Assembly: GCA_910585215.1 (NCBI GenBank)
Contig: CAJUDQ010000008.1
Coordinates: 1-64,000 of the forward strand
DNA: 64,000 nt
Direction: 5' to 3'
DNA from: an uncultured Lachnospiraceae bacterium
Lineage (GTDB): Bacteria; Bacillota; Clostridia; Lachnospirales; Lachnospiraceae
Positions within the stretch are counted from its first letter, which is position 1; each line of letters starts with the position of its first letter. Positions 44,249 through 54,200 of the stretch are shown here, one piece after another. The position numbers and the translations under genes are program-made. The notes beneath the pieces were generated by a model. That model worked only from the letters and a program-made list of their open reading frames with translations. It was not told the DNA's origin and did not search any database.

Positions 44249-45223
44249 CTATTCTTCTGCGCCTGCTGCAAGCAGTTTTTCTACAATATCGTTATATCCT
44301 CCCTCTGCTGCATAATATAAAGCTGTATGTCCAGAGGTATCCTTGCAGGAAACATCTGCCAAAGCTGAAAGAAGTGCTGCAGCTACATAATTATTTCCTG
44401 TTTTGGCAGCGGCAATCAGCGCCGTTTCTCCTCTTTCTGTACGCGCATTTGCATCTGCTCCATGCTCCAAAAGTCTCTTTACAATATGCTCATTTTCATT
44501 TCTTGCTGCCAGATGAAGAGGCGTATTTCCATGATTATCTTTTTTGTCTGCATCGGCACCTGCTTCCAGAAGAAGCTCTGTAATAAACAGATTGTTTCTC
44601 ATAACTGCGAAATACAATGGAGTGATACCCTCATCGTTGCATACATTAATATCTACAGTTTTTTCAGCAAGCATTGCCTTCACCACTTCGCTCTGGCCAT
44701 TATAGCAGGACTGATGAAGAGGCGTATTTCCATAAGCGTCTGTAGTTCCTGTACTGTATTTTGACATTTCCCCGATTAACTGAGTCAATCCAAGTGCATT
44801 TGCATAATCAAGTGCCGTATGATGCTTGTTATCCAGAATTGAGACATCAGCACCAAGCTCTATCAGATATTTTACGGCATCTGCCTTTTTTGCTTCTACC
44901 CCATAAATCAGCGGCGTTTTTCCTTCCTTATCTGTGGCATCTATATCTGCACCACTATCAAAAAGCAGTTTGATAATTTCCCGATTTCCAGAAGTAACCG
45001 CAAGATGAAGCGGTGTAATACTTTTATTTGATATAAGATTTACATCTGCCCCCTTTTCTACCAGCAGTTTGACAATATCCCGATAACCCTTTCTGCTGGC
45101 ATAATGAAGCGGAGCCATGCCAGTTTCATCTACTGCGTTTATATTGATTCCATCTTTCTTCAAAAAAGTGGCAACTACTCCCTTTTGCCCGTTTTGACAG
45201 GCTGTCAGTAATAATTTTTCCAT
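44249..45223 (-). CDS. Ankyrin-repeat protein
   Basis: A 324-aa protein made of about ten consecutive ankyrin repeats of 33 residues, nearly ideal in sequence (GMAPLHYASRKGYRDIVKLL, GNTPLHLAARNENEHIVKRL), with a short cap before SKYSTGTTDAYGNTPLHQSC. No other domain or signal peptide. AGGAAGGAACGA precedes the ATG. It lies 65 bp after the DUF4180 gene and 10 bp before a second ankyrin gene. It probably acts as a protein-binding scaffold. Confidence 0.88.
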   Translation of the reverse strand: MEKLLLTACQNGQKGVVATFLKKDGININAVDETGMAPLHYASRKGYRDIVKLLVEKGADVNLISNKSITPLHLAVTSGNREIIKLLFDSGADIDATDKEGKTPLIYGVEAKKADAVKYLIELGADVSILDNKHHTALDYANALGLTQLIGEMSKYSTGTTDAYGNTPLHQSCYNGQSEVVKAMLAEKTVDINVCNDEGITPLYFAVMRNNLFITELLLEAGADADKKDNHGNTPLHLAARNENEHIVKRLLEHGADANARTERGETALIAAAKTGNNYVAAALLSALADVSCKDTSGHTALYYAAEGGYNDIVEKLLAAGAEE

Positions 45224-45288
45224 TTCGTTCCTTCCTTTTCTTTCTTAAAATATAGTTTTTTGGATAATTGAAAAATAATTCTTTTGTT

Positions 45289-45666
45289 TCAAGTGTATCT
45301 GACATATCCAGAAAGCTTATCAACGGCAAAAGAAGCATCCGGCTGAAAATAAATATCTTTTCCCTGATTGCTTTCATACATAAAATCCTTCAAAGGCTTA
45401 CTTGTGTATTTTGTAAAATCTCCATATATTGCAAATCTTATGCCATAATTTATAAATTTCTGCAATATTTCTCCTGCCAGACAGGTGCTTAAAACAAAGA
45501 AATCTTCTACAATTGCCTCCTTATTTACAGCTATATTTGTACAGCCTGTTTCATATTTTATTGTCATAATAAAATCCAGAGCAGACTGAACATCGGTAAT
45601 CAATATCTTATCACTGTTTACAACTGCAATTTCCATATTATTTTTTTTCATCACTTCTGTTTTCAT
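45289..45666 (-). CDS. DUF4180 family protein
   Basis: A 125-aa cytosolic protein with the DUF4180 pattern: LITDVQSALDFIMTIKYETG, then EAIVEDFFVLSTCLAGEILQ and IRFAIYGDFTKYTSKPLKDF. The family has no known biochemical function and often sits beside regulators. The ATG at 45666 has AAGGAGAGAAAA upstream, 10 bp after the TetR stop, so it is co-transcribed with and perhaps controlled by that regulator. Confidence 0.85.
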   Translation of the reverse strand: MKTEVMKKNNMEIAVVNSDKILITDVQSALDFIMTIKYETGCTNIAVNKEAIVEDFFVLSTCLAGEILQKFINYGIRFAIYGDFTKYTSKPLKDFMYESNQGKDIYFQPDASFAVDKLSGYVRYT

Positions 45667-45676
45667 TTTTCTCTCC

Positions 45677-46255
45677 TTATTCATATAAACTGTCAATCAA
45701 CTGGTCAACCATAAAATCAAAGGTTTCTATATGATTATATGGAAGAATATCCTTGTTTTTAATATTCATAATCAAGGAATAAATAACAGATAACACCATA
45801 TCTGCGTCCACTTTATATTTCAAATATGGGTGCTTTACAAAAAGCTGACGGCTCATATTATTAGACTCCTCAATTTTTTTTGTCTGCTCCTCCGATAACT
45901 TATTCATCAAAATAATAAAATCCATATTGTCCGCATGATATAAAAAATTGTTTTTATTATATTCCCGATAAATCAATTTTAATGCTTCTGCAACACCATA
46001 CTTATCTTTTTGCTTTTCCATTATCTTAGAAGCTGCATCACAGATTTGTTTTTGAACAGTACATAAAACGTCACAAAAAAGAGCTTCTTTTGATTCAAAA
46101 AAAAGATAAAATGCTCCCTTTGAAATACCTACCTCTCTGCAAAGCTGGTCTATGCTTGTTTTCTTATAACCATACTGTGTCCAGCTCTGATTACAGGCTT
46201 TCTGTAAATTTCTTTTTATATTTTCTTTTTCCCGTTCTGTAAAACTCCTTGCCAT
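45677..46255 (-). CDS. TetR/AcrR family transcriptional regulator
   Basis: A 192-aa regulator. The N-terminal HTH is GYKKTSIDQLCREVGISKGA followed by FYLFFESKEALF, a classic TetR domain. The ligand domain is all helical and unassigned. The ATG at 46255 has AGAGGAAAATAT upstream. As first gene of the TetR-DUF4180-Ank-Ank operon it probably autoregulates it; no clear palindromic operator was found in the AT-rich upstream region. Confidence 0.92.
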   Translation of the reverse strand: MARSFTEREKENIKRNLQKACNQSWTQYGYKKTSIDQLCREVGISKGAFYLFFESKEALFCDVLCTVQKQICDAASKIMEKQKDKYGVAEALKLIYREYNKNNFLYHADNMDFIILMNKLSEEQTKKIEESNNMSRQLFVKHPYLKYKVDADMVLSVIYSLIMNIKNKDILPYNHIETFDFMVDQLIDSLYE

Positions 46256-46403
46256 ATATTTTCCTCTTTTTATATTTTCTTCTTTCAATGACTCAAAATA
46301 ATATTTCAGTCATATATATAATATCAGCTTTATTTTAAAAAGTCAAGAAATAAATTTTATTATCCTTTCTGCCATATTCAATAATTACAGATTTTTCTGC
46401 CAC

Positions 46404-46492
46404 AAGAGGCTGTTGTACAAAATATCCCAAAAAATATAGTAGCTTTCATCCATGCTTCTATATCTTTTTGATATTTTGTACAACAGCCTCTT
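46404..46492. repeat. 89-bp palindromic element (MITE-like hairpin)
   Basis: AAGAGGCTGTTGTACAAAATATC at the left (first 20 bases AAGAGGCTGTTGTACAAAAT) is perfectly complementary to the right end; 23 bp match exactly and a further ~12 bp pair with small bulges, leaving an 18-nt loop. It lies upstream of the TetR operon and past the end of the coiled-coil gene. It may be a terminator for that gene or a miniature inverted-repeat element. Confidence 0.6.
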
Positions 46493-46523
46493 AAATCAGC
46501 TTTTTATCCATATATTATATTGT

Positions 46524-46889
46524 CTATGCCAGTTGTTCTTTTAAGATTTTCATTTCACCTTCCAGAATATTTAAACGTATTTTCATCATTTCTTTTTCAT
46601 TATCAATTTTTATTGCTTCATGCAGTTTTCGTGACAAATCCAAATGCCCTTCAGCAATTGCTTTTATATTCGGATTGGTTTCATTTTCAAGCATAATACG
46701 TGTTTTTCTTGTTTCTTCCTCTACTGCTTCTAATCTTGTATAAATATTTTTCGTTTCCTGTTTGATTTCACTTGTTTCTCTTTTCAATTCCTGTCTGATT
46801 TCACTTGTTTCTCTTTTGAGCTCCTGTCTGATTTCATTCGTTTCCTCTTTTACTATTTGTCTTATAGCTTCCAAATCTTTTGCGTCCAT
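46524..46889 (-). CDS. Coiled-coil protein with 11-residue repeats
   Basis: A 121-aa soluble protein predicted to be entirely coiled coil. Residues about 16-48 contain three copies of an 11-residue unit (ETNEIRQELKR, ETSEIRQELKR, ETSEIKQETKN), encoded by a 33-bp tandem DNA repeat. GGGGACTGATAACA precedes the ATG. Similar small proteins in Clostridia have no assigned role. It stands between the SUKH gene and the palindromic element and may be monocistronic. Confidence 0.7.
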   Translation of the reverse strand: MDAKDLEAIRQIVKEETNEIRQELKRETSEIRQELKRETSEIKQETKNIYTRLEAVEEETRKTRIMLENETNPNIKAIAEGHLDLSRKLHEAIKIDNEKEMMKIRLNILEGEMKILKEQLA

Positions 46890-47017
46890 TGTTATCAGTC
46901 CCCTTTCACTTTATGTATACATAATTTATTTTATGTTTCTCCTTTATTATAATATGTTTTTTCTCAAAAAGCAACTAATTTTTATTTATATAAGAAATAA
47001 AATTTATAAATATATTT

Positions 47018-48442
47018 TTATTTTTGGCCGTCTTCGATTCCAAGCAATTCCAAAACCTGTCTATAATTCCATTTGTCTTCCATAAAATCTGTATATATTT
47101 CATCAATATGTTCCATATCATTTTTTATATTTAAAGAATTAAATTCTCCTTTTAATGGTTCTTTTTTGCTGAAACAATTAGGATTTTCACAATAATAGGT
47201 CATACAGGTTCGTTTTAACAAAATAGCAACTCCTTTGATACGCAGACCAAGCCATTGTTCCACGGAAAAAAGCTGGCCAGAGCCATATACAGGTTCGCCA
47301 CAAAACGGACATATCACTTTCTTTTTACATGCTCCTCCCATTCTGCTTTCTTCTATGTTGTTACACAGCGAACATTTTGAACTCTTATCACACGCATAAA
47401 CATTAATTACCACCTTATCATCACCATTTTGCGTAATTCTCTCATACCCTGTATATATAAAATTTGGATGCAGAACCTCTACAAAATCCTGCATGGTAAA
47501 AAGTTTTAGTGGAGAACCAAACATTTCTTTATAAAAAGAAGAATTCTTATCTGCATGAACTACCTCATGATTTTTTGATATTACATCTATTTGTACTGCT
47601 CTGCCGACATACTGTATGATATAAAGTGAACCTTCTTCCTTATCATAACAGCAGGACATCAAAAAAGCAGCGGAATAATCCTTCGGTGGAGCAATGGACT
47701 TTACTCTTCTTCCGGTGTCTTTCATTTTATTCAGTTCAATTTCCTTTACAAAAAGCAACGTTTGAATATCATAAATATTTTTGTATTGATATTTATTCCA
47801 TCCCTCGCTTTTTAACCCCTTAGAAACATTTTTATTCTTCTTTCCAATTAACGCATCACAGACAATGGTTAATAAAAATTCAGACAGCGTATCACAGAAT
47901 TTATGCCATACCTTATAATTATGATAATGATAATTAATATAAACCGGCGGATTCTTTTTCTTTAAATCCTTTCTTCGTATTCCAAACATAACTGCATACC
48001 ATTCATAATCATCAGAATCCCATATCTGTGAAGTATTGCTTCCAATTAAAAGATAATCCTCTGAAATATCTACTTCCCATTCATAATCGTTTTCTAAAAT
48101 ATCTGTGTCCCATTCCGAATCATCTTCCACAATATCTGTATCATATTTGGAAATATCTTCAAACGATTTTATACGAAAATAATATTGTTTGTCAATATCA
48201 CATTTATTTTTAAATACGTTATTTAATGTAGTTATTTTATCTTCATTCAAAAACAAAAAAGAATCCTTTAGCAATAACAGTTCTGAAGCATCCACCAGAA
48301 AATTTTTATAACTCTTTGGAAAAGTCAGATTCAGTTTCTTCTCCAAAGCCTCATACTTTTTTATTGTTTCGGGATTCTGTACTTTTGAAAACCCCAATAT
48401 TCTTAAAATATCCGCCGCCGTTAAATCATATCTTACACTCAT
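47018..48442 (-). CDS. SUKH (SMI1/KNR4) domain protein with zinc-ribbon-like C-terminus
   Basis: A 474-aa protein. The N-terminal ~190 residues have the SMI1/KNR4 pattern (YEALEKKLNLTFPKSYKNFL, then LLIGSNTSQIWDSDDYEWYA). Between them lie imperfect acidic repeats (DTDIVEDDSEWDTDILENDY). The C-terminus holds Cys pairs CSLC, CPFCGEPVYGSG and CENPNC that could bind zinc. SUKH proteins are common immunity proteins for polymorphic toxins. No toxin gene is in the window, so that role is inferred. The ATG at 48442 follows AAGGAG with 7-nt spacing. Confidence 0.75.
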   Translation of the reverse strand: MSVRYDLTAADILRILGFSKVQNPETIKKYEALEKKLNLTFPKSYKNFLVDASELLLLKDSFLFLNEDKITTLNNVFKNKCDIDKQYYFRIKSFEDISKYDTDIVEDDSEWDTDILENDYEWEVDISEDYLLIGSNTSQIWDSDDYEWYAVMFGIRRKDLKKKNPPVYINYHYHNYKVWHKFCDTLSEFLLTIVCDALIGKKNKNVSKGLKSEGWNKYQYKNIYDIQTLLFVKEIELNKMKDTGRRVKSIAPPKDYSAAFLMSCCYDKEEGSLYIIQYVGRAVQIDVISKNHEVVHADKNSSFYKEMFGSPLKLFTMQDFVEVLHPNFIYTGYERITQNGDDKVVINVYACDKSSKCSLCNNIEESRMGGACKKKVICPFCGEPVYGSGQLFSVEQWLGLRIKGVAILLKRTCMTYYCENPNCFSKKEPLKGEFNSLNIKNDMEHIDEIYTDFMEDKWNYRQVLELLGIEDGQK

Positions 48443-48476
48443 CACTTTTCTCCTTATATATTAAGAATTTTGTCAA

Positions 48477-48550
48477 AAATGTGAAAAACTGCCTGTATCT
48501 TCGGTTTTTATCAAAATACCATGAAAATACAAAGCAGTTTTTCTCACTTT
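48477..48550 (-). terminator. Terminator after aspartate kinase
   Basis: AAAAACTGC...GCAGTTTTT arms, extended by TTGTAT/ATACA pairing, form a long stem just past the lysC stop. On the minus strand it ends in TTTTTCACATTTTTG. Confidence 0.65.
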
Positions 48551-48554
48551 TTAT

Positions 48555-49874
48555 TTATAATTGTGTCTCCACAAAAATATCATAAATTGACTTAATTGCT
48601 CCCTCAAAATCACAATTTTTTACCCCGATAATAATATTCAGCTCGCTTGACCCCTGGTCTATCATTTTCACATTAATTCTTGCATGCGCCAGCGCAGAAA
48701 AAATTCTTCCGGCAGTTCCCTTTGCCGCCTTCATTCCGCGTCCCACTACTGCAATCAGCGCCAAATCAGACTCGATATCAATTGAATCCGGATGTGCCAG
48801 CCTGTGAATATCCGCCAGCACCTGCTGTTCTTTTCCTTCAAATTCCGGCTGATGTACAAAAATCGTCATTGTATCAATTCCAGAAGGCATATGTTCAAAT
48901 GAAATTCCATGTTTTTCAAATGCCTCTAATACCTTTCTTCCAAAGCCGATTTCTGAATTCATCATATCCTTTTCAATATTAATTGACACAAAGCCTTTTT
49001 TTCCGGCAATACCTGTAATTGTATATTCCGAACTTCTGCAGGTACTTTCTACAATCATGGTACCTTCGTCTTCCGGTTTATTGGTATTTTTAATATTAAT
49101 CGGAATCCCTTCCTTTCTTACCGGAAAAATCGCATCCTCATGAAGAACTGTCGCTCCCATATATGCAAGCTCTCGAAGTTCCTTATAAGTAATAGATTTA
49201 ATTGTTTTAGGATTATGTATAATCCGCGGGTCTGCAATTAAAAAACCAGATACATCTGTCCAGTTCTCATACATATCTACCTTTGCGGCAGCCGCTACAA
49301 TAGAACCAGTCACATCGGAACCGCCTCTGGAAAAGGTTTTTACTCTTCCGTCATCATAAGAACCATAAAATCCGGGAATAACTGCTCTTTCTGTTTCATC
49401 CAGTTTTATACCCAATATCTCCTCTGTTTTTACTGGATTGTAAGTCCCATCATCATGAAAGAAAATATAATCAGCAGCATCGATAAATTCATATCCCAGA
49501 TAATTCGCCATAACAATTCCGTTTAGATATTCTCCGCGGGATGCGGCATAATCGCTGCCTGCCAATTCATGAAAATTCCTTTTTATTATCTCAAATTCTT
49601 CATCTAACGACAAATTTAGTTCAAGTCCTGAAATAATTTCATCATACCTTGTCTTAATTGCCATAAGTTCTTTGTCAAAATTTTTCCCCTCCTGTGCAAG
49701 CGCATAGCACTGGTACAGCATATCCGTAACCTTTATATCTTCATTAAATCTTTTTCCTGGAGCTGATGGAATCACATATCGTCTTCCCTCGTCAGCCCTG
49801 ATAATTTCACCTACCTTTTTAAACTGCTCTGCGCTGGCAAGAGAACTCCCGCCAAATTTCACTACTTTTTTCAT
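48555..49874 (-). CDS. lysC: Aspartate kinase
   Basis: Phosphorylates aspartate, the first step to Lys, Thr, Met and diaminopimelate. The 439-aa monofunctional enzyme starts KKVVKFGGSSLASAEQFKKV and has the active-site segments TFSRGGSDVTGSIVAAA and GATVLHEDAIFPVRK. Two C-terminal ACT domains (VSINIEKDMMNSEIGFG, then ALIAVVGRGMKAAKGTAGRI) provide feedback control. GGAGGAATATC precedes the ATG. It is monocistronic, with a terminator after it and one upstream for the surface-protein operon. No lysine riboswitch is obvious in the ~256-bp upstream gap. Confidence 0.94.
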   Translation of the reverse strand: MKKVVKFGGSSLASAEQFKKVGEIIRADEGRRYVIPSAPGKRFNEDIKVTDMLYQCYALAQEGKNFDKELMAIKTRYDEIISGLELNLSLDEEFEIIKRNFHELAGSDYAASRGEYLNGIVMANYLGYEFIDAADYIFFHDDGTYNPVKTEEILGIKLDETERAVIPGFYGSYDDGRVKTFSRGGSDVTGSIVAAAAKVDMYENWTDVSGFLIADPRIIHNPKTIKSITYKELRELAYMGATVLHEDAIFPVRKEGIPINIKNTNKPEDEGTMIVESTCRSSEYTITGIAGKKGFVSINIEKDMMNSEIGFGRKVLEAFEKHGISFEHMPSGIDTMTIFVHQPEFEGKEQQVLADIHRLAHPDSIDIESDLALIAVVGRGMKAAKGTAGRIFSALAHARINVKMIDQGSSELNIIIGVKNCDFEGAIKSIYDIFVETQL

Positions 49875-50072
49875 GATATTCCTCCAGTTTATTTTTTTAA
49901 TTAATTCTTTCCTGTCTCTCCTCTATGATTAAAACAATAGGAAATCCACGCATTTTAATTGTTGAAACAGTAATTATTTTATAATATACTTCATGATTTT
50001 ACAACCTTATTTTTGAAATTTTTTTCAATAGTTGACTTTATAGAAAATTTACAAAGCAATTTCCTGTAAAGT

Positions 50073-50104
50073 CAAAAATCGGCACACCGATTTCTCAGTG
50101 TGCC
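50073..50104 (-). terminator. Terminator after the surface-protein operon
   Basis: GGCACACTGAGAAATCGGTGTGCC on the minus strand: a 7-bp core stem GGCACAC/GTGTGCC with a 10-nt loop, followed by GATTTTTGAC, 27 bp past the FIVAR-protein stop. Confidence 0.8.
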
Positions 50105-50130
50105 AATCCCTGAATACATTTTAGATTCTT

Positions 50131-51207
50131 TTATTTCTCTTTCTTTTTTGTAAGAAACAGAACGATTCCTGCTCCTGCAAGTGCTGCAACTGCAACAATT
50201 ACCCACAATACAATATTGCTTTCATCGCCTGTTTTTGATGCAGTACCATTATCCGAAGCACCTGTCTGTGTCGGTTTTGGAGTAGTGCTTTCCTCTTCTT
50301 TTACCAGCGCATTTTGTGCCGTTTTCAGTTTTGTAAGCATATCTTCCAGTTCTTCTTTGGTTGCACCATTATCAAGCATAAGCTGTGCCTGTTGCATAAG
50401 ATGATACAGATTATTCCAGCTTTCTGCTGTATACTCGGAGGAAAGAATCTTATTCAGCTCATTTAACAGCTTTTCAAGAGAAGCCTTTGCCTCCTCTGCA
50501 GAATCTGAAATTCTGACCAAAGCCTTAAATGCAAGCTTTAATCTTTCTGTCATTTCATCTACTTTCTGCTGGTCCGCATTTTTATCTGCCAGAACAAGTT
50601 CTGCCTCTTTTCGAACTCCTTCAAAGGCATTCCAGCTTTCTTCTGTATATTCAGTCTTTACAAGTTCGCTGTAATCCTTCAACAGAGCATCTAACGCCTC
50701 TTTGTTTACATCAGCCGGAGTTTCCGGTTCTTCTGCAATTTTTCCTAACAGTTCAACTTCGTCATCCTGAAATGAAATCGGCTGCATAAATCCGTTAATA
50801 AATTCAACTGATTCAGGAATCAGAGCAACTTTTATATTTTTTGCTCCCTCTTTATCATTGTCTACTCTCACAGTTCCGATGTTTAAATCTGTCCCGTTTA
50901 TAAACAATCCGCTGATACCCGAAATATAAATATTCAGCTTCTTATCTTTATAAGTATATTTCTTAATAGCCTTTTCAGGCAGCTCTTTGTTAAAATCAAC
51001 AGACACCTGTGCCTGGTCGGAAACATTTTTCACATCCACACTGAAAACAAGAGAATTAATATCGGAAACTCCTGTTGTTTCGAGAATATTCAAAATAATA
51101 TCATTGTTGCCGGTTTCTGATTTGTCATTTGCCTGTACCAGCAATGTACCAAGCGCAGCGACTACAATCAGCATAACAACAAGTATATGAATTTTATATT
51201 TCTTCAT
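50131..51207 (-). CDS. Wall-anchored protein with cohesin-like and two FIVAR domains
   Basis: A 358-aa secreted surface protein. Signal peptide at residues 1-26; a beta domain at about 36-155 (SLVFSVDVKNVSDQAQVSVD, LNIGTVRV) that may be cohesin-like; two FIVAR helical repeats (about 165-235 and 240-305, YTEESWNAFEGVRKEAELVL and YTAESWNNLYHLMQQAQLML); a Thr/Ser linker; SKTGD in sortase-signal position, then a hydrophobic span and KKKEK. It follows the M60 peptidase by 13 bp. It could dock that enzyme to the wall through the dockerin, an inference. Confidence 0.75.
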   Translation of the reverse strand: MKKYKIHILVVMLIVVAALGTLLVQANDKSETGNNDIILNILETTGVSDINSLVFSVDVKNVSDQAQVSVDFNKELPEKAIKKYTYKDKKLNIYISGISGLFINGTDLNIGTVRVDNDKEGAKNIKVALIPESVEFINGFMQPISFQDDEVELLGKIAEEPETPADVNKEALDALLKDYSELVKTEYTEESWNAFEGVRKEAELVLADKNADQQKVDEMTERLKLAFKALVRISDSAEEAKASLEKLLNELNKILSSEYTAESWNNLYHLMQQAQLMLDNGATKEELEDMLTKLKTAQNALVKEEESTTPKPTQTGASDNGTASKTGDESNIVLWVIVAVAALAGAGIVLFLTKKKEK

Positions 51208-51220
51208 TTTTACCTCTATT

Positions 51221-54200
51221 CTATTGATTTGTCAATTCAATCTCTGGCAGTACTGCCGGCACATCATAGAACATGCTGTCACTGACTAAACGCTGTCCCT
51301 CATTTGTAAGTGCATTGTTTACACGGTAAAGCTCTGCACGTACTTTTTTCGGAAGATTGTTTTCGTCAAGATTTTCAGGAGTAATCCAGTAAATCCATGT
51401 TCCGTCGCTGGTTTCTCCAAGCTCGCCTTTATCAGGAACATCCGCAAGTATTACCTGTTCAGCTTTCAATTCTCCGGCCTCTGTAATTCCACCGACAATG
51501 GTTCCATTTTCATCATAAAGGATTCCCACATTATATGCCGGATTTCCTTTATATTTACCAATAAAGACAAGTGAACCTGCTGGGATTTTCTCATCCTTTG
51601 CACTGTCAGCAACATAATCATTCTTCAGTATTCCAATAATCGGCTGACCATCATCTGCTGCTCTGAAATCTACATTATCTCCACTTGGTCCTAATACATC
51701 AAGTTCAGGTATGGTAATTTCCTTTCCATCCCTTCCTTCGATAACAAATTTCAAATAAGCAGCTTTATAAGTGCAAATCCACGGGTCATCACCCTCCTGA
51801 AAATAAATCTTCTGGTCTTTTTCCAGTGCATTTAATTCACCTTCTGATACCAGCTTCCAGTTTGTCTTATCCTCACTGATATATACTTTATAACTGCCAA
51901 CGCTGCTCTCTCCGCCTGCACGGTAACGAACACCTGTAACAGTCAGTGACTGATGGAAATCAAGAACAACAGAAACTTCTTTTCCAACAGAAGCAGTTCC
52001 CTTGAAAATAGTTGCTGCATCATTGTCAATAATGTTGTTTCTTCCATCTTCAGTAAGCTCTTCATCCGGATAATCCTCTGTATTTTCAGGGTTCTTCACC
52101 TGCTCTTCTATTGGTGTAATATTATTTAATTCTACTTCCCACAAAGTCTTTCCGTGGTCGCCGTCATGCTCTATTTTCACCGGAGCCAGTGTTTTTACTG
52201 CTGAACGGTTCATAAAGTGGTCTACTGCAGCAACCTTATAGGTAAGTACACGGTTATTAATTGCAGTTACATGGTCGGTAAATTCACTTTCTGTAGTAAA
52301 TCCAACTACCTGTTCCTGTACTTTACCATCTGATATAATACATCTGGTAATTTCATATCCAAGTACTACTTCTGGATTTGCATTGTGTCCAAGCTCAATC
52401 TTAACATCATTCTTTACATTTGTATCTACAACTGCCTGCATGTCATTCAGAATATCCTGACCTTTTATCGTAGCCGCTGTGCCATTTTCTATCTCATATA
52501 CACGGGATTCATCATTTACATAATAAATTGCTCTGGTTTCCGGCTCAAACTGGCTGATATAAGCAGTTGTTTCTTCATCTGGAATATATCCCCAATGTAC
52601 AAAGAAATCAGTCAAATCTTTTTCTGCCGCTGCACTTGCAAGTCTGATAAAGTTCTGTTCTGTTCCCCCATTCAAAGCAAGCGCTATTTCGCCACTACCT
52701 GTCGGTGCTTTGGAAGGAGTTCTTGAATAGGTATCCACACGTGCATAGAACAGATTTGCCAGCTGTTCTTCATAATTTTCATAGGTCTTGTAATTATAGC
52801 CTCTGTCATAAGCAAGATGAAGTTGCCAGTACATTGCGAGTGCTACCTTTCCATTTCCCGGACGTCCTATAGAACCGGAAGTTACATGGTCATATACACT
52901 CTGATATGCAAATCTTGCTGTACTGTTCACCTCTGCGCCACGAGTTGAAAGCTGTGCAAAATAGTTATTGGTAATCTCTGCAATTGCATAAGTGCCCTGA
53001 TTAATATCATGACCGATTTCATGACCAATACCCCAGCCAAACATCTGGCCGCTGATATATTTTCCATTTTCCTCTACAAGCTTCTGGCCTGAAGAAAGAC
53101 CACTTACAGAACCCCATTCGATACCAATATGATTGCCACCTGCATACATAAATGCGCCTGCAAACATTCTGTGATAACGAATATTGAGATGCTGTGATGG
53201 AAGTTTATCTACCTGGTTTTCTGCATTGTCATTCAATCCCTTATGCTGATAATACAGATACATCATCTGATTCATTGCTGTCAGTGAAGAACTTAACTTT
53301 TCTGCCTTTTGTTGTACAGTACCTGTACCAAGACCTGCCAGAATCTGTTCAGAAGAAACTGAATACATCATTAAATCCAGCATAATCTCTGTTGCACCTG
53401 CAATACAGTTCATCTTGTCATAATCATAATCAACAGAAACATTTCCTTTATGCTGAGTATTATGAATAGTTTCCAGCTCAGGTACTTTCTTTTCAAGTGC
53501 CTCTACATAAGCGGTAATTCTTGTATTCCACTCTTCACTGTCCTCTTCAATTTGATAAAGGTCTAATACTGGAATATCTGTACCACCGCTGACACGCACT
53601 GCATATCTGTCATTCTGGTTATTTCCATTGTATCCTACATATAAGGAACCACCTTTTTCAAACATACGGTCTGTCTGTTTTGGAATAGAAACTTCATTTC
53701 TTCCCACCTTCAGTCTGGCAACCTGTGTTACAAATCCGCCGGACTCTGAGTGATACTGAGTTGCATAGAGATATAAATCTGTTGCATCTCCTGTTTTTCC
53801 TTTGTTGCTTCCTACATAAATTACAACGCTTTCATTTGCATATGCGGAAACACCAATTGGCTGCCATGAATTTAATCCTCCAAAGCCTTTGCCGCCATCC
53901 TTCTTTGAAGTAAGACTGGTGTGAATATTTACAATATTTCCCAATCCCTGTTGTGCAAAAATACTCTTTGCATTATCCAGTTCTTTCTGAATCATATCTC
54001 TGTCGATATGATATTCATTGTTTACCTGCGTATCCAGACGTGTCTGAAGTGCATCCAAATCTGCCTGTGTCACATCTTCTCTCAAGGTGGTATACAAATC
54101 GTCACTAAACAGATTATAAATATCATTTTCCAGACTGTCATATTCGTGGAAACGCATTTCTGCAATACTCAAACCTCTTCCATAAGACTGAATACATATC

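Noticed and set aside
46740..46860. Tandem repeats considered as a small CRISPR array
   Set aside because: Units are contiguous, 33 bp, in frame and code for heptad-like residues; there are no spacers or cas genes.
48555..50130. Lysine riboswitch upstream of lysC
   Set aside because: The ~256-bp region before the lysC start lacks the conserved purine-rich core elements I would expect; nothing convincing was found.
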